A DNA stretch of 64,000 nt from CAVORB01 sp963736235 (lineage in GTDB: Bacteria; Pseudomonadota; Gammaproteobacteria; Chromatiales; Chromatiaceae): contig CAVTOR010000005.1 of the NCBI GenBank assembly GCA_963736235.1, positions 62,001-126,000 of the forward strand. The letters run 5' to 3'. A program made the position numbers and the translations under genes. This document shows, in pieces, positions 19,439 through 27,738 of this stretch. Position 1 is the first letter of the stretch, and each line of letters starts with the position of its first letter. The notes under the pieces were generated by a model, which saw only the letters and a program-made list of their open reading frames with translations, made no database searches and was not told the origin of the DNA.

Positions 19439-20122
19439 TTACCACAGCAGCGGGATGGGCTCCTGGGAGGGCAGGCGCTCCTGCGGCAGGGGCCGCGCCT
19501 GGATGACGGTCTTGCGTTTGAGCGGGGGTTTGATGCTCTGGGTCATCTCCCGGCTGACCAGCATCCGGAAGCCGACTTTCTGGGCGGCGGAAAGCCCGTC
19601 GCGCTCGATGCTGTAGACGTTGATGTTGCCCGTGGATGCCCCGCAAACGGGAATGTGGACTAGGCCATCGGTGCCCTTGCGGCTTCCGAGCACCGGGATG
19701 CCGGCGTCGGTGAGCATCTTTGCCATCTCATCGATCGGGATCTCCTGGCCGAGGCCGCACTGCAGGGTGCCGTCGTACATATAGACCTGGATCGTGCTCT
19801 GGTCGAACACCCATACGCCGTAGCCGCCCGCATCCGGGTTCTGGTTCGTGAAGGCGGTCCAGTCGGCGGCGGCCACGGTGATCACGTTGGCCTCCCCGCT
19901 GGGAGCGCCGCAATGGTCGCCGAGCGCCAAAGGCAGCCGGCGCTGCTCGACCGCCTCGACCTTTATCCCTTGGGCGCGCAACAGGTCCGCGGCCTTCTCG
20001 GGGGGCACGCCACTGCCCTCCAGGCATTGGATCGTGCCGTTGAGCTGATAGACGGTTACGGTCTCGTCGGCGATCGCCGCGAAGACGCACAAGAACAGCG
20101 GCAGGTATGCGACCTTCTTCAT
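19439..20122 (-). CDS. Secreted protein with duplicated domain, unknown function
   Basis: A 227-residue protein with a signal peptide (residues 1-18, ending AAIAD). It contains two similar units. The first has VYQLNGTIQCLEGSGVPPEK, LLRAQGIKV and HCGAPSGEANVITV; the second has VYMYDGTLQCGLGQEIPIDE, MLTDAGIPVLGSR and VCGASTGNINVYSI. Each unit has two Cys at matching places, suggesting one disulfide per unit in the periplasm. The last 50 residues are Pro/Arg-rich. I do not recognise a named family. It is transcribed alone, divergent from ubiG. Confidence 0.8.
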   Translation of the reverse strand: MKKVAYLPLFLCVFAAIADETVTVYQLNGTIQCLEGSGVPPEKAADLLRAQGIKVEAVEQRRLPLALGDHCGAPSGEANVITVAAADWTAFTNQNPDAGGYGVWVFDQSTIQVYMYDGTLQCGLGQEIPIDEMAKMLTDAGIPVLGSRKGTDGLVHIPVCGASTGNINVYSIERDGLSAAQKVGFRMLVSREMTQSIKPPLKRKTVIQARPLPQERLPSQEPIPLLW

Positions 20123-20373
20123 GGGTTCTCCCGAGGCGTTGATTGTTGTTTTTTGGCGTCAGGCCGAGGCGTTCAAGACCCTGACGGATCTACGACGGCA
20201 GCATTCTACCCCACACGCTCGATCCGACCGACCCGTACACCCGGGCCCGATCGGCCTCACCGGAAGTCGCACTTGCGTTGGCCGATGCGAACAGACGATC
20301 AGCGGGCGGACAGGTTGCAAATCGGTCGGCGCGTCACGACCTCAGATCAAACGAGAAAGCAAGCGAAACGACC

Positions 20374-21126
20374 ATGAGCGCCGAGCCAACGCATCCGTCC
20401 ACCATCGATCCCGAGGAAGTAGCCTACTTCGAGAAGCTCGCGCACCGTTGGTGGGACGAGCAAGGCCCCTTCTGGCCCCTGCATCGTTTGAACGCCTTCC
20501 GGGTCGGCTACCTACGGGAGCGTCTGAGTGCGGCGTTCGGGCGCACCGCGGTGGACGAACGCCCACTGGAAGGAATTCGGGTGCTGGATATCGGCTGCGG
20601 CGGCGGCATCCTCAGCGAATCCATGGCCCGGCTGGGTGCCCGGGTGACCGGCACGGACGTGACCGGGAAAAACATTCGGGTCGCCCAGGTCCACGCCGAG
20701 TGGTCCGGGCTCGATCCCGACTACCGGGTCGCTACCGCGGAGGAGCTTGCCGCCGTCGGCGAGTCCTTCGACGCCGTGCTCAACATGGAAGTGGTGGAGC
20801 ATGTCGATCACCTTCCCGTGTTCCTCGCCGAATGTGGGCGCCTGGTGAGGCCGGGCGGCGTCATGGTGGTCGCGACCATCAATCGAACCCTCGCGGCGCT
20901 GATAATCGCCATCTTCGGCGCCGAGTACATGCTGGGCTGGCTCCCCAAGGGAACCCACCACTATCGGAAGCTGGTCAAGCCACGCGAGGTCACCTCCGGC
21001 CTGGGGAGAGGTTTCGAGCTGTTACATCGCACGGGCGTGCGCGTGAATCCGTTCGACCGGAGTTTTCACTACACCCGTTTCCTCGGTGTCAACTACATGA
21101 TGCTGCTGCAGAAATCCCCTGCCTGA
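20374..21126 (+). CDS. ubiG: UbiG, ubiquinone O-methyltransferase
   Basis: A 250-residue class I methyltransferase. The SAM-binding motif is VLDIGCGGGILSESMARLGA, followed by VTGTDVTGKNI and the UbiG-specific FDAVLNMEVVEHVDHL and LPKGTHHYRKLVKP. UbiG performs both O-methylations of ubiquinone synthesis at the membrane surface. ATG 20374 (MSAEPTHPS) fits the family start. It ends beside a strong bidirectional hairpin and the dispersed repeat. Confidence 0.95.
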   Translation: MSAEPTHPSTIDPEEVAYFEKLAHRWWDEQGPFWPLHRLNAFRVGYLRERLSAAFGRTAVDERPLEGIRVLDIGCGGGILSESMARLGARVTGTDVTGKNIRVAQVHAEWSGLDPDYRVATAEELAAVGESFDAVLNMEVVEHVDHLPVFLAECGRLVRPGGVMVVATINRTLAALIIAIFGAEYMLGWLPKGTHHYRKLVKPREVTSGLGRGFELLHRTGVRVNPFDRSFHYTRFLGVNYMMLLQKSPA

Positions 21127-21134
21127 AGAGCGCG

Positions 21135-21172
21135 GATCAATTCAGCGCTTGTCGCGGCACATGGATGTGACG
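21135..21172. repeat. 38-bp dispersed repeat, copy A
   Basis: This segment after ubiG matches 32025-32062 at 35 of 38 bases, in the same orientation. It contains the dyad CACAT-GG-ATGTG flanked by CG pairs, as in REP-like elements. It lies directly against the hairpin at 21173-21204. Confidence 0.75.
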
Positions 21173-21204
21173 CCCATTTCAATCGCTTACGCGATTGAAA
21201 TGGG
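21173..21204. terminator. Bidirectional hairpin between convergent genes
   Basis: CCCATTTCAATCGC (21173-21186) pairs perfectly with GCGATTGAAATGGG (21191-21204) around TTAC. It lies between the ubiG stop (21126) and the stop of the convergent gene (21215). It lacks a long T-run, but the perfect 14-bp stem at a convergent junction supports transcription termination in both directions. Confidence 0.65.
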
Positions 21205-21214
21205 CCCCTCGGGC

Positions 21215-22219
21215 TCAGTAGTAGTGGGCCTCCTTGGGGGCCATCGCCCATGCCCGCCAGGCGGTCTCCAAGGCCGGGAGTCCGCCGTCGTAGCCGCTCT
21301 CGATCACCTCCGCGGGAGCGAAGTCACTTGCGCCGTGCGCGCCCAGCTCGTCCAGGATGCGCGTCAGCAGCCTGGTCCCTTTCGGACTGGACATCAAGAA
21401 GTAGACCACGGACCAGGCCTGCGCGTAGGCGCGGTTCCCAGACAGGTCGTGTACCTGCCAATCGCGTTGTCCCAAGCCGAGGTAATCGGCCAGCGAGGTG
21501 ATGCTGCCGTCACGCAGCTTGGCCTTGATCAGAGCGTCCCAGTGCGGGTTCGGGTGGATCACCACTGCCTGTCCGAACACCTCCATGCGCTCAAAGTACT
21601 CGGACAGTCCCTCGTTGAGCCACGGGGGCACCGGCCCAAACGCATGATGGAGCAGGGCGTGATTGGCCTCGTGGGTGATCACCTCCAGCATCTGCGCGAA
21701 GCTGCGCTGGCGCCAGGTCACCGCCTCGTTGCGCGCGGGGGAAAAGTAACCCGAGGCCAGTCCCTTGAGCGCGGGGCCGTCGCCGTATCGGGAAAAGGCG
21801 TCCTGGTCGGAGAAGATGCGAATGTTGAAGCTGGGGTCGGTGCGAAAGCGCAACCCCAGGCGGGACCGGTAGATGTGGTGGATCTTCGCCACGGCGACCT
21901 CGACCTTGGCGTGGGTCTCGGTCGGCATCGCGTATTCCACCGGAATGATCTCGAAGCGGAAGGGGACGTGGCCCTCCAGCGAAGCGGACAGATCCTGCGC
22001 CTGCTCCCGCAGCTCGACCGGGGGGCGGTCGCCGAAGTGGGTGCGACCCTCGGCGTCGGTCCAGCGGTAGATCTCCCCCCGGACAATCAGGACCCAACAC
22101 AACAGGCACAGCAGGGTGGTCAGAGCGGCCGCGCGGGAAATCGTGCGCGACGCGGGACCAGGCGTCTTGCCGTCCCCCGAAACCCGGCGATCCCGCTGTG
22201 CAACGCCAGCTCGTCGCAT
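21215..22219 (-). CDS. Membrane-anchored gluzincin-like protein with DUF4124-type segment
   Basis: A 334-residue protein with an N-terminal hydrophobic anchor (about residues 30-47). A short DUF4124-like segment follows (GEIYRWTDAEGRTHFGDRPP). The C-terminal half holds a putative zinc motif in VITHEANHALLHHAFG, with LNEGLSEYFE downstream supplying the third ligand, as in DUF1570-like and M1-type gluzincins. It would act in the periplasm. The motif is HEANH rather than HExxH with the usual spacing of hydrophobics, so activity is likely but not proven. It starts 15 bases after the ferredoxin-reductase gene, probably co-transcribed. Confidence 0.7.
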   Translation of the reverse strand: MRRAGVAQRDRRVSGDGKTPGPASRTISRAAALTTLLCLLCWVLIVRGEIYRWTDAEGRTHFGDRPPVELREQAQDLSASLEGHVPFRFEIIPVEYAMPTETHAKVEVAVAKIHHIYRSRLGLRFRTDPSFNIRIFSDQDAFSRYGDGPALKGLASGYFSPARNEAVTWRQRSFAQMLEVITHEANHALLHHAFGPVPPWLNEGLSEYFERMEVFGQAVVIHPNPHWDALIKAKLRDGSITSLADYLGLGQRDWQVHDLSGNRAYAQAWSVVYFLMSSPKGTRLLTRILDELGAHGASDFAPAEVIESGYDGGLPALETAWRAWAMAPKEAHYY

Positions 22220-22234
22220 ACCCTGCGCCGTTGC

Positions 22235-23710
22235 CTAGTCGATGGCCTCGGTAGCAGTGCGCCCCGATGGGACTCCGAGCTTTTCCAGACCCCGCGCCAC
22301 TGCTTCAACCTCGGCGAGCGGGCCCGCGACATAGACGCGCAGGCTGTCCCACGGATGGTGATCGGAGGCCACGACCGCGAGCACGTCATCGGCTTTCGCG
22401 CGGGTGATTGGGGTATAGGCGAAGTTGTCGAGGGACTCCTTCATCGCCCGGCACCAGCGCGCCTGATACTGCCCCTCGGGCTCCGGGACCGCCCAGTAGA
22501 GGTGGAAGGACTCGATGACGTCGATGGAGACGGCATGCTCGATCAGGCTCTTGATTGGCGCGATGCCATCTCCGAAGGCGATGAAAACAGCGGGTTCGGA
22601 GGAATCCTCGTCCAATACGAAGCGCCCCGTGGGACCCTTCACCGTGACCATGTGACCATGGTGCATGTCGTTGCCGAAGACTCGGTCGGAGAACGGGTCG
22701 CCTGGCCGACGGCGCACGAAGAAATGCAGATAGCGGGCGTTACACGGGCAACTCGCGATCGGAAGCTCGGCCTGGGCACCGTCCTCCAGCGTGAGCAACG
22801 CCCGTTGGCCTGCCATGAAGCGCAGCGTCTGGGTGCGCGGCGTCTGGATCTGGAGTTGGACCATGTCTTCCGTCAGCCTTTCGTGCTTGCGCACCGCGGC
22901 CCGGATCTCCTGCTCGGGAAGATCGTCGACGGACAGCGCCTCGGCCGCCTCCAACACCACGTCAGTGACGGCCGTGTTCGAGCAGGTGAGGATGTAACCC
23001 ATCTGCTTCTCCCGCTCGCTCAGCACATAGTCGTGCTCCTGGGTCTTCCACACCTCGCCGCTGACCGCGCGGGCCTTGCAGGTGCCGCAGTTGCCGCTGG
23101 AGCAGCCGTAAGCGAGGTTGAGTCCAGCGCGCACCGAGGCGTCGAGAATGGTCTCCGTGCCCTCGACGAAGAAGTCGTGGCCGCTGGGAATGATCTTGAC
23201 GTTGGCTGCCATGATGCGCAGGAAAGTGTCTTTGGCGAAGAGTTGAGCTCGGCTGTCGGGCTGCGGGCGCTCCGCAATGCTGCGGCGCTCGGTGGCGAGC
23301 CAGTCGACGATGTCGTGCAGGCTCGCGGTGGTGGATGCGCTGGCCGTTTCGGTAACGGTGGCCAGGCGTTCGACGACCGTGTCGAGCAGCCTCTCGGTCG
23401 CATCGAGGGCGGATACCTTGGCCACCAGGACCTCGCTCAGCGACCGGAGGCGCGATACCAGGACCTGGGCGCTCGGCAGGGCGGTGTCGCCCTGGCGGGT
23501 CTTGGGCAGTGCCGTGGCCTTGATGCGTTCGACGCGCTCGAAGGCGTCGTTGTCTTCGAGGCTCACCTTCGGGTAAACCCGCAACAGGTCGCTGACCGCG
23601 ATCTGGCCCTCGAAGGTGGTGAGCTCTCCATCGCGGATTCGCCGCTGTAGCTCGGCGCGTGAGACTTCGGCGAGACGAGCGGCGCGGGAAAGGCTCAGCA
23701 GTTGTGGCAT
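22235..23710 (-). CDS. Fusion of helix-turn-helix-like, [2Fe-2S] ferredoxin and ferredoxin-NAD(P) reductase domains
   Basis: About 491 residues. Residues 1-60 (MPQLLSLSRAARLAEVSRAE, then RRIRDGELTTFEG) resemble a MerR-like winged helix; a helical linker follows. Residues about 165-250 are a plant-type ferredoxin with cysteines in YGCSSGNCGTCKARAVSG and LTCSNT. Residues 255-491 are a flavin/NAD(P) reductase module like those of phenol hydroxylase or CDP-6-deoxyglucoseen reductases (TLRFMAGQRALL, FIAFGDGIAPIKSLIEH). The usual RxYS flavin motif is altered. ATG 23710 has GGAG upstream. It probably passes electrons from NAD(P)H to an unknown partner. It is divergent from the AarF-family gene. Confidence 0.78.
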   Translation of the reverse strand: MPQLLSLSRAARLAEVSRAELQRRIRDGELTTFEGQIAVSDLLRVYPKVSLEDNDAFERVERIKATALPKTRQGDTALPSAQVLVSRLRSLSEVLVAKVSALDATERLLDTVVERLATVTETASASTTASLHDIVDWLATERRSIAERPQPDSRAQLFAKDTFLRIMAANVKIIPSGHDFFVEGTETILDASVRAGLNLAYGCSSGNCGTCKARAVSGEVWKTQEHDYVLSEREKQMGYILTCSNTAVTDVVLEAAEALSVDDLPEQEIRAAVRKHERLTEDMVQLQIQTPRTQTLRFMAGQRALLTLEDGAQAELPIASCPCNARYLHFFVRRRPGDPFSDRVFGNDMHHGHMVTVKGPTGRFVLDEDSSEPAVFIAFGDGIAPIKSLIEHAVSIDVIESFHLYWAVPEPEGQYQARWCRAMKESLDNFAYTPITRAKADDVLAVVASDHHPWDSLRVYVAGPLAEVEAVARGLEKLGVPSGRTATEAID

Positions 23711-23933
23711 CGGGCGTTGCTCCAAAACGGCGGCGGGGATGCGATGGCCCCATTTCCTAGCTGGGTTGCAAAAGCCTACGCGGCGGCCATCTTGTCGGCA
23801 AGAGCTGGATTGTCCGGTCGACCAGGACTGCGGATTGCCCCGCAGTGGCTACCGAGCTGAGAGTTTCGAAATTGCGTCGGCCGCTGCGTCGCCGGTGCTC
23901 TCCCCTCCCACTGCGAGGTTTCGGCGAGCTGAA

Positions 23934-25262
23934 TTGAGTCGCAACGATAGCCTGAAGACCGCCCCCGTACCCAGCGGACGCGCATCGCGATTGTGGCAAT
24001 TGGGTCGCGCGGCCGGCGGCGTCGCCACTGCAGCCGCGATGCGGGGATTGGCGGGTTTGGCTCGCGGTGAGCCGTTCGATCTTTCCTCATCGATGTTGAC
24101 AGGGCGGGACGCGCGGCGGCTTGCGGAGCGTTTGTCGCGCATGCGCGGTGCGGTGATGAAGCTTGGGCAGCTGATGTCGATGGACGGCAAGGACGTCCTG
24201 CCTCCGGAACTGGTGGCGCTTCTCGCTCCGCTGCGCGACAGCGCCCACGTCATGCCTCTCAGTCAGCTCGCGGGCGTGCTGGAGGCGGAATACGGTGTCG
24301 GGTGGGAGAGGCGATTTCGGCGCTTCGGCTTCAATGCTGTCGCCGCCGCCTCCATCGGCCAGGTCCATCGCGCGGAGACCCGCGACGGCCGCGTACTTGC
24401 GATCAAGGTCCAGTATCCGGGTGTCCGCGAGAGCATCGACAGCGACGTTGCAAACTTGGCCCTGCTCTTCCGACTCCTCGGCCCCCTGGCCGATGGCGTG
24501 GATCTGGGGCCAGCTCTCGATGAGGCGCGGCTTCAGCTCCACCGGGAGGCGGACTACGGTGCCGAGGCGCGAGCCCTCGGCGAGTACCGGGAGCTGCTTG
24601 CGGGCGACCAGGACCTGACGGTGCCTGCGGTGCATGGCGATTTCTCCGGGTCGCGGGTGCTCGCCATGGACTTCGCGGAGGGGGAGCCGGTGGATGTGCT
24701 GGTGTCACGCCCCGAGACCCGTTCCGTGCGCGACAGGGTCGCCGAGATCCTCAGCCGGCTGGCGCTGCGTGAGCTGTTCGAGCTGAGTCTCGTGCAGACG
24801 GACCCGAATTTCGCCAACTACCTCTACGACGCCAGCAGCGGGCGCATTGCGCTGCTCGATTTCGGCGCCGCGCGGCACATCGATCTCTCCCTGGCGGAGT
24901 CCTACCGCGCGCTGGCGCGGGCGGCCATGGCCGCGGACCGCGACGGAGTGCGCGAGGCGGCATTGACGATGGGCTATCTTGCAGCGGACGATGCGCCAGG
25001 GCACGCGGAGGGGCTGGTGGATCTCATCATGATGGCGACGGAACCGTTACGGCACCGCGGGCCCTACGATTTCGCCCTGTCGGATCTGTTGGGGCGCGCT
25101 CACGCGCTCGGTCACGATCTGGTTTTTCGCCGGGGTTTCAAGCGTACGCCGCCGCCCGAGACGATGTTCCTGCACCGTAAGTTCGTCGGCACCTTCCTGC
25201 TATGCACGCGGCTGCGGGCACGGATTGACCTCAGGGCCTTGGTCGCGCCATGGTTGGATTGA
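23934..25262 (+). CDS. AarF/ABC1/UbiB family protein kinase-like ATPase
   Basis: About 442 residues. Hallmarks of the ADCK/UbiB fold are MRGAVMKLGQLMSMDG (KxGQ motif), VAAASIGQVHRAE (Ala-rich loop), AIKVQYPGV (catalytic Lys), QTDPNFANYLYD and ALLDFGAARHI. These atypical kinases have ATPase activity linked to ubiquinone synthesis and lipid handling. The length is shorter than UbiB (about 545) and no C-terminal membrane helices are evident, so it is closer to the soluble ADCK3-like branch. A TTG at 23934 is the best start before the conserved region; it is uncertain because the frame is open upstream. Confidence 0.85.
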   Translation: MSRNDSLKTAPVPSGRASRLWQLGRAAGGVATAAAMRGLAGLARGEPFDLSSSMLTGRDARRLAERLSRMRGAVMKLGQLMSMDGKDVLPPELVALLAPLRDSAHVMPLSQLAGVLEAEYGVGWERRFRRFGFNAVAAASIGQVHRAETRDGRVLAIKVQYPGVRESIDSDVANLALLFRLLGPLADGVDLGPALDEARLQLHREADYGAEARALGEYRELLAGDQDLTVPAVHGDFSGSRVLAMDFAEGEPVDVLVSRPETRSVRDRVAEILSRLALRELFELSLVQTDPNFANYLYDASSGRIALLDFGAARHIDLSLAESYRALARAAMAADRDGVREAALTMGYLAADDAPGHAEGLVDLIMMATEPLRHRGPYDFALSDLLGRAHALGHDLVFRRGFKRTPPPETMFLHRKFVGTFLLCTRLRARIDLRALVAPWLD

Positions 25263-25344
25263 TGGGAACTGGGGCCCGAGTCGGCGGAATGCCCGGGTTG
25301 CTCGGGGCACGCGAGCGCGGGGCATCGCGGCGGGGGTTGGCGTG

Positions 25345-25581
25345 TTAGATCATCGCGTGGGCGGCCGTCGGGGTCTTGCGGCAGATGGCCACAGTGGCTG
25401 CGGTCTGTTCCGAGAAATCGTCGTTCATGTCGCTAGAAACCGAGTCGATCGTCTCTCTGGTCGTGTTCCAGATTCCGTCCACGTCGACTTCCGAGACGAA
25501 TCCGCGGTAGATGGATAGAACCAGTTCCACGTCGCTGTTGGATTCGATCGATGAATCTGTGCTTTCCAGGTAGCTATTCAT
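25345..25581 (-). CDS. Small acidic protein, unknown
   Basis: A 78-residue ORF beginning MNSYLESTDSSIESNSDVEL with AAGGA upstream at about ten bases. It is acidic and Ser-rich with one Cys near the end (VAICRKTP). It lies in an area of lower GC than its surroundings. No family is recognised. It could be a bona fide small gene or a chance ORF; the ribosome site and uneven codon use favour a gene slightly. Confidence 0.42.
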   Translation of the reverse strand: MNSYLESTDSSIESNSDVELVLSIYRGFVSEVDVDGIWNTTRETIDSVSSDMNDDFSEQTAATVAICRKTPTAAHAMI

Positions 25582-25883
25582 TGTTGTGAAGTCCTTGGGT
25601 CTAGAGCTTTGGGATTCGGTGGCGTTTATCCGCCCGGTATCGCGTATGTAACGTCGAATCGTTCCTCTTGCCTTATGCCCAGCAATTGTGATGCCAACGT
25701 GGGGGTTGCTCGTTTTTCGGCGTTTCGGCGCTCTCCCGTACCGTTGCCGCTTGGAAAATGTCGTGGCGCGGAGACAACTTGTAACCCTTATCTCGTGCTT
25801 ACTTAAACTAGGAGACCTCGGGCACGGCCGATCACCGGGCTGAGACCGGGCCTGCAGACGATAGCAACCAGAGGACAAAGGAG
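25582..25883. other. Lower-GC gap without a supported gene
   Basis: This 300-base stretch is visibly richer in A and T than the flanks. Open frames on both strands are short and featureless. It ends with a purine-rich run and AGGAG upstream of the DUF1244 gene. I see no repeats or tRNA. Confidence 0.5.
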
Positions 25884-26207
25884 ATGGACGAGAAGACCCG
25901 AACCGAGATCGAGGCCGCCGCCTTCCGCGGTTTGGTCGAGCACCTGCAACGGCGCACCGACGTGCAGAACATCGATCTCATGAACCTGGCTGGCTTTTGC
26001 CGCAATTGCCTGTCGAAGTGGTACATGGGGGCGGCAAAGGAGCGCGGCCTCGACATGTCCTACGACCAGGCGCGGGAGGTGGTCTACGGCATGCCCTACG
26101 AGGAGTGGAAGCACAAGCACCAGCACGAGGCCACGCCAGAGCAACAGCAGCGCTTCGAGGCGACCAAGCCCCTGCATGCCTTCGTGAGCGGCCACCACAA
26201 GGGCTGA
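25884..26207 (+). CDS. DUF1244 family protein
   Basis: A 107-residue protein with the family core VQNIDLMNLAGFCRNCLSKW and DQAREVVYGMPYEEWKHKHQ. The CxxC pair in FCRNCL could bind metal. Function is unknown in the family; members are widespread in Proteobacteria. ATG 25884 has a GGAG upstream. It stands alone, convergent with the acetyltransferase gene. Confidence 0.9.
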   Translation: MDEKTRTEIEAAAFRGLVEHLQRRTDVQNIDLMNLAGFCRNCLSKWYMGAAKERGLDMSYDQAREVVYGMPYEEWKHKHQHEATPEQQQRFEATKPLHAFVSGHHKG

Positions 26208-26261
26208 TGGCGGCGCTGACCGGAGTTTCGTGACTGCGGATGCCCCTTGATCGGGACCGGA

Positions 26262-26861
26262 TCAGCCCGCGATCCTGCGGCCCGCCAGTCGCTTCTTCAT
26301 CGCCTCGCAGCGGCGGGCGTCTTTGAACATGAAGTCGCCGCCGGCGTGATCGAAGCCGTTGCGCTCGTAGAAGCGCTTGACGCGGGCGATCTCGTCGGCG
26401 GAGGCGATGAGTGCGGGGTCCTCGCGGATCGGTCTCGCCTTGAGCGCGAGCAGACACCGCTCCAGATCGATGGTCGCTCCCAGCCGCCGCAATAGCCTGG
26501 TGCCCAGACCACGGCCGCGGAACGCGGACTCCACCCACAGCTCGGCGACATAGATGAGGCAGTCGCATGCCGTGGCCTCAAGGTCCTCTCCCGCCGGCAA
26601 CAGGCAGCGGCTGTCCGCCAGCACCGCGCGGGCGAATTCGGAGACCTCGGGGGTCAAGGAGTCCAGCAGCTCGTCCTGCCCGATCCCATCGCATAGGGCC
26701 GCGACCAGATCGATCCGGTGTCCACGGATGATTCCAGCGGGCCGCTCCTCGGAAGCGTCCTCGTCCCAGGCGGTCGCCTGGCCTTCGAAGGCGAGGACGT
26801 AACGGCCGAGGGTTTCGTCCGGGTCCGGCCTCAGGGTGAAGGCGATCTCGATCTCGTCCAT
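26262..26861 (-). CDS. GNAT-family N-acetyltransferase
   Basis: A 199-residue protein whose middle shows the acetyl-CoA binding segment VAELWVESAFRGRGLGTRLL (motif A, RGRGLG) and a later RVKRFYERNGFDHAGGDFMF typical of the GNAT C-terminal part. The first 90 residues are not recognised. Substrate unknown; it may be a small molecule or a protein amine. It starts at ATG 26861 and is separated from the DUF302 gene upstream by 88 bases. Confidence 0.8.
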   Translation of the reverse strand: MDEIEIAFTLRPDPDETLGRYVLAFEGQATAWDEDASEERPAGIIRGHRIDLVAALCDGIGQDELLDSLTPEVSEFARAVLADSRCLLPAGEDLEATACDCLIYVAELWVESAFRGRGLGTRLLRRLGATIDLERCLLALKARPIREDPALIASADEIARVKRFYERNGFDHAGGDFMFKDARRCEAMKKRLAGRRIAG

Positions 26862-26949
26862 GGCGACGGTCCTTGCGGTTGGAGGGTGAGGGCAGGCAAT
26901 TGTTCACCGCCGGATCATGGCCCGGCGAGGGACGCTCGCCGTCTCGGCG

Positions 26950-27444
26950 CTAGAGCTCGCCGTTGGCGCCGGCCTCCATGATCGACTGGATGTTGTCGCG
27001 CACCAGGATCGCCTTCTCCAGCAGGTCCGGAGGCAGCTTCGCGGTGTGCATGACTTTGTCGAGGTCCAGGGTCACCAGCCATGCCTTGCCTTCCTGATCC
27101 TCGATCAGGGTGATGCGGCAGGGGAGATAAGCCGAGAAGTCGATGTTATGGCTGATCATCTCGTGGGCGATGCGGGCGTCGCAGAACTGGAAGATCTCCA
27201 CGCGCTTGCTGTCGACGCCCATGGCCTGCAGCTCCTTGTAGAGAGGCAGGTGCGCGACGAGCTTGAAGTTGAGCCCGTTGGCGCGGAGCTTCATCGAATC
27301 CACCGCGTCGTCCATCGATACGTCCTCGGCCAGCGGCATCTTGAGGACCGTATCCGCGATGTTCATCTCCTGCGCCGCGCTCATGGCGGGCAGGAACAGC
27401 CAAGGGATCAAGACGAGCGCGGCGAGGGCTTTGAGCGTCGGCAT
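26950..27444 (-). CDS. DUF302 family exported protein
   Basis: A 164-residue protein with a signal peptide (residues 1-24, ending PAMSAAQ). The body has the DUF302 pattern: DAVDSMKLRANGLNFKLVAH, RVEIFQFCDARIAHEMISHN, LPCRITLIEDQEGKAWLVTL. In this family the fold binds small ligands and is often exported in sulfur or metal oxidisers; no activity is established. ATG 27444 is chosen over the long upstream open frame because it begins the signal peptide. Confidence 0.85.
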   Translation of the reverse strand: MPTLKALAALVLIPWLFLPAMSAAQEMNIADTVLKMPLAEDVSMDDAVDSMKLRANGLNFKLVAHLPLYKELQAMGVDSKRVEIFQFCDARIAHEMISHNIDFSAYLPCRITLIEDQEGKAWLVTLDLDKVMHTAKLPPDLLEKAILVRDNIQSIMEAGANGEL

Positions 27445-27692
27445 CGTTGCGGTTCTCCTCATCTGGTGTGGAACTGGATTGGTAGTAGGGTGCGTGCCCA
27501 GGGCCGACATTCTGACCGCATCGCCGGGCAAAGCCAATTGGCAGTCCCCGGGTCGGATGTTGGTGTTTCCCCTGGGATCGGTCTTCCCTCGCGGGGCCTG
27601 GTGGCCGGCGCAGTACGGGTGAAATCCGCGTTCAGACGATCCCACTGAGAGTGGATTTCAGGCCGTTCCGCGGACGAAGGGCCGAGGGCGGC

Positions 27693-27698
27693 TATAAT
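27693..27698 (+). promoter_or_regulatory. Candidate -10 element upstream of larE
   Basis: TATAAT lies 41 bases before the larE start codon. A good -35 is not evident at 16-18 bases, so promoter strength cannot be judged. The GGAGGA ribosome site follows just before the ATG. Confidence 0.42.
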
Positions 27699-27738
27699 GC
27701 CCATCGCCGTCTGACGGCGCGCAGCGAGGAGGATTCGG

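Noticed and set aside
21149..23650. 833-codon open frame on the plus strand opposite the ferredoxin reductase and peptidase genes
   Set aside because: It mirrors two genes with clear domains on the minus strand; high GC leaves antisense frames open. It has no recognisable motif.
25582..25878. Extension of the small acidic ORF to 177 residues
   Set aside because: The added N-terminal part is basic and unlike the rest; the internal ATG has the better ribosome site.
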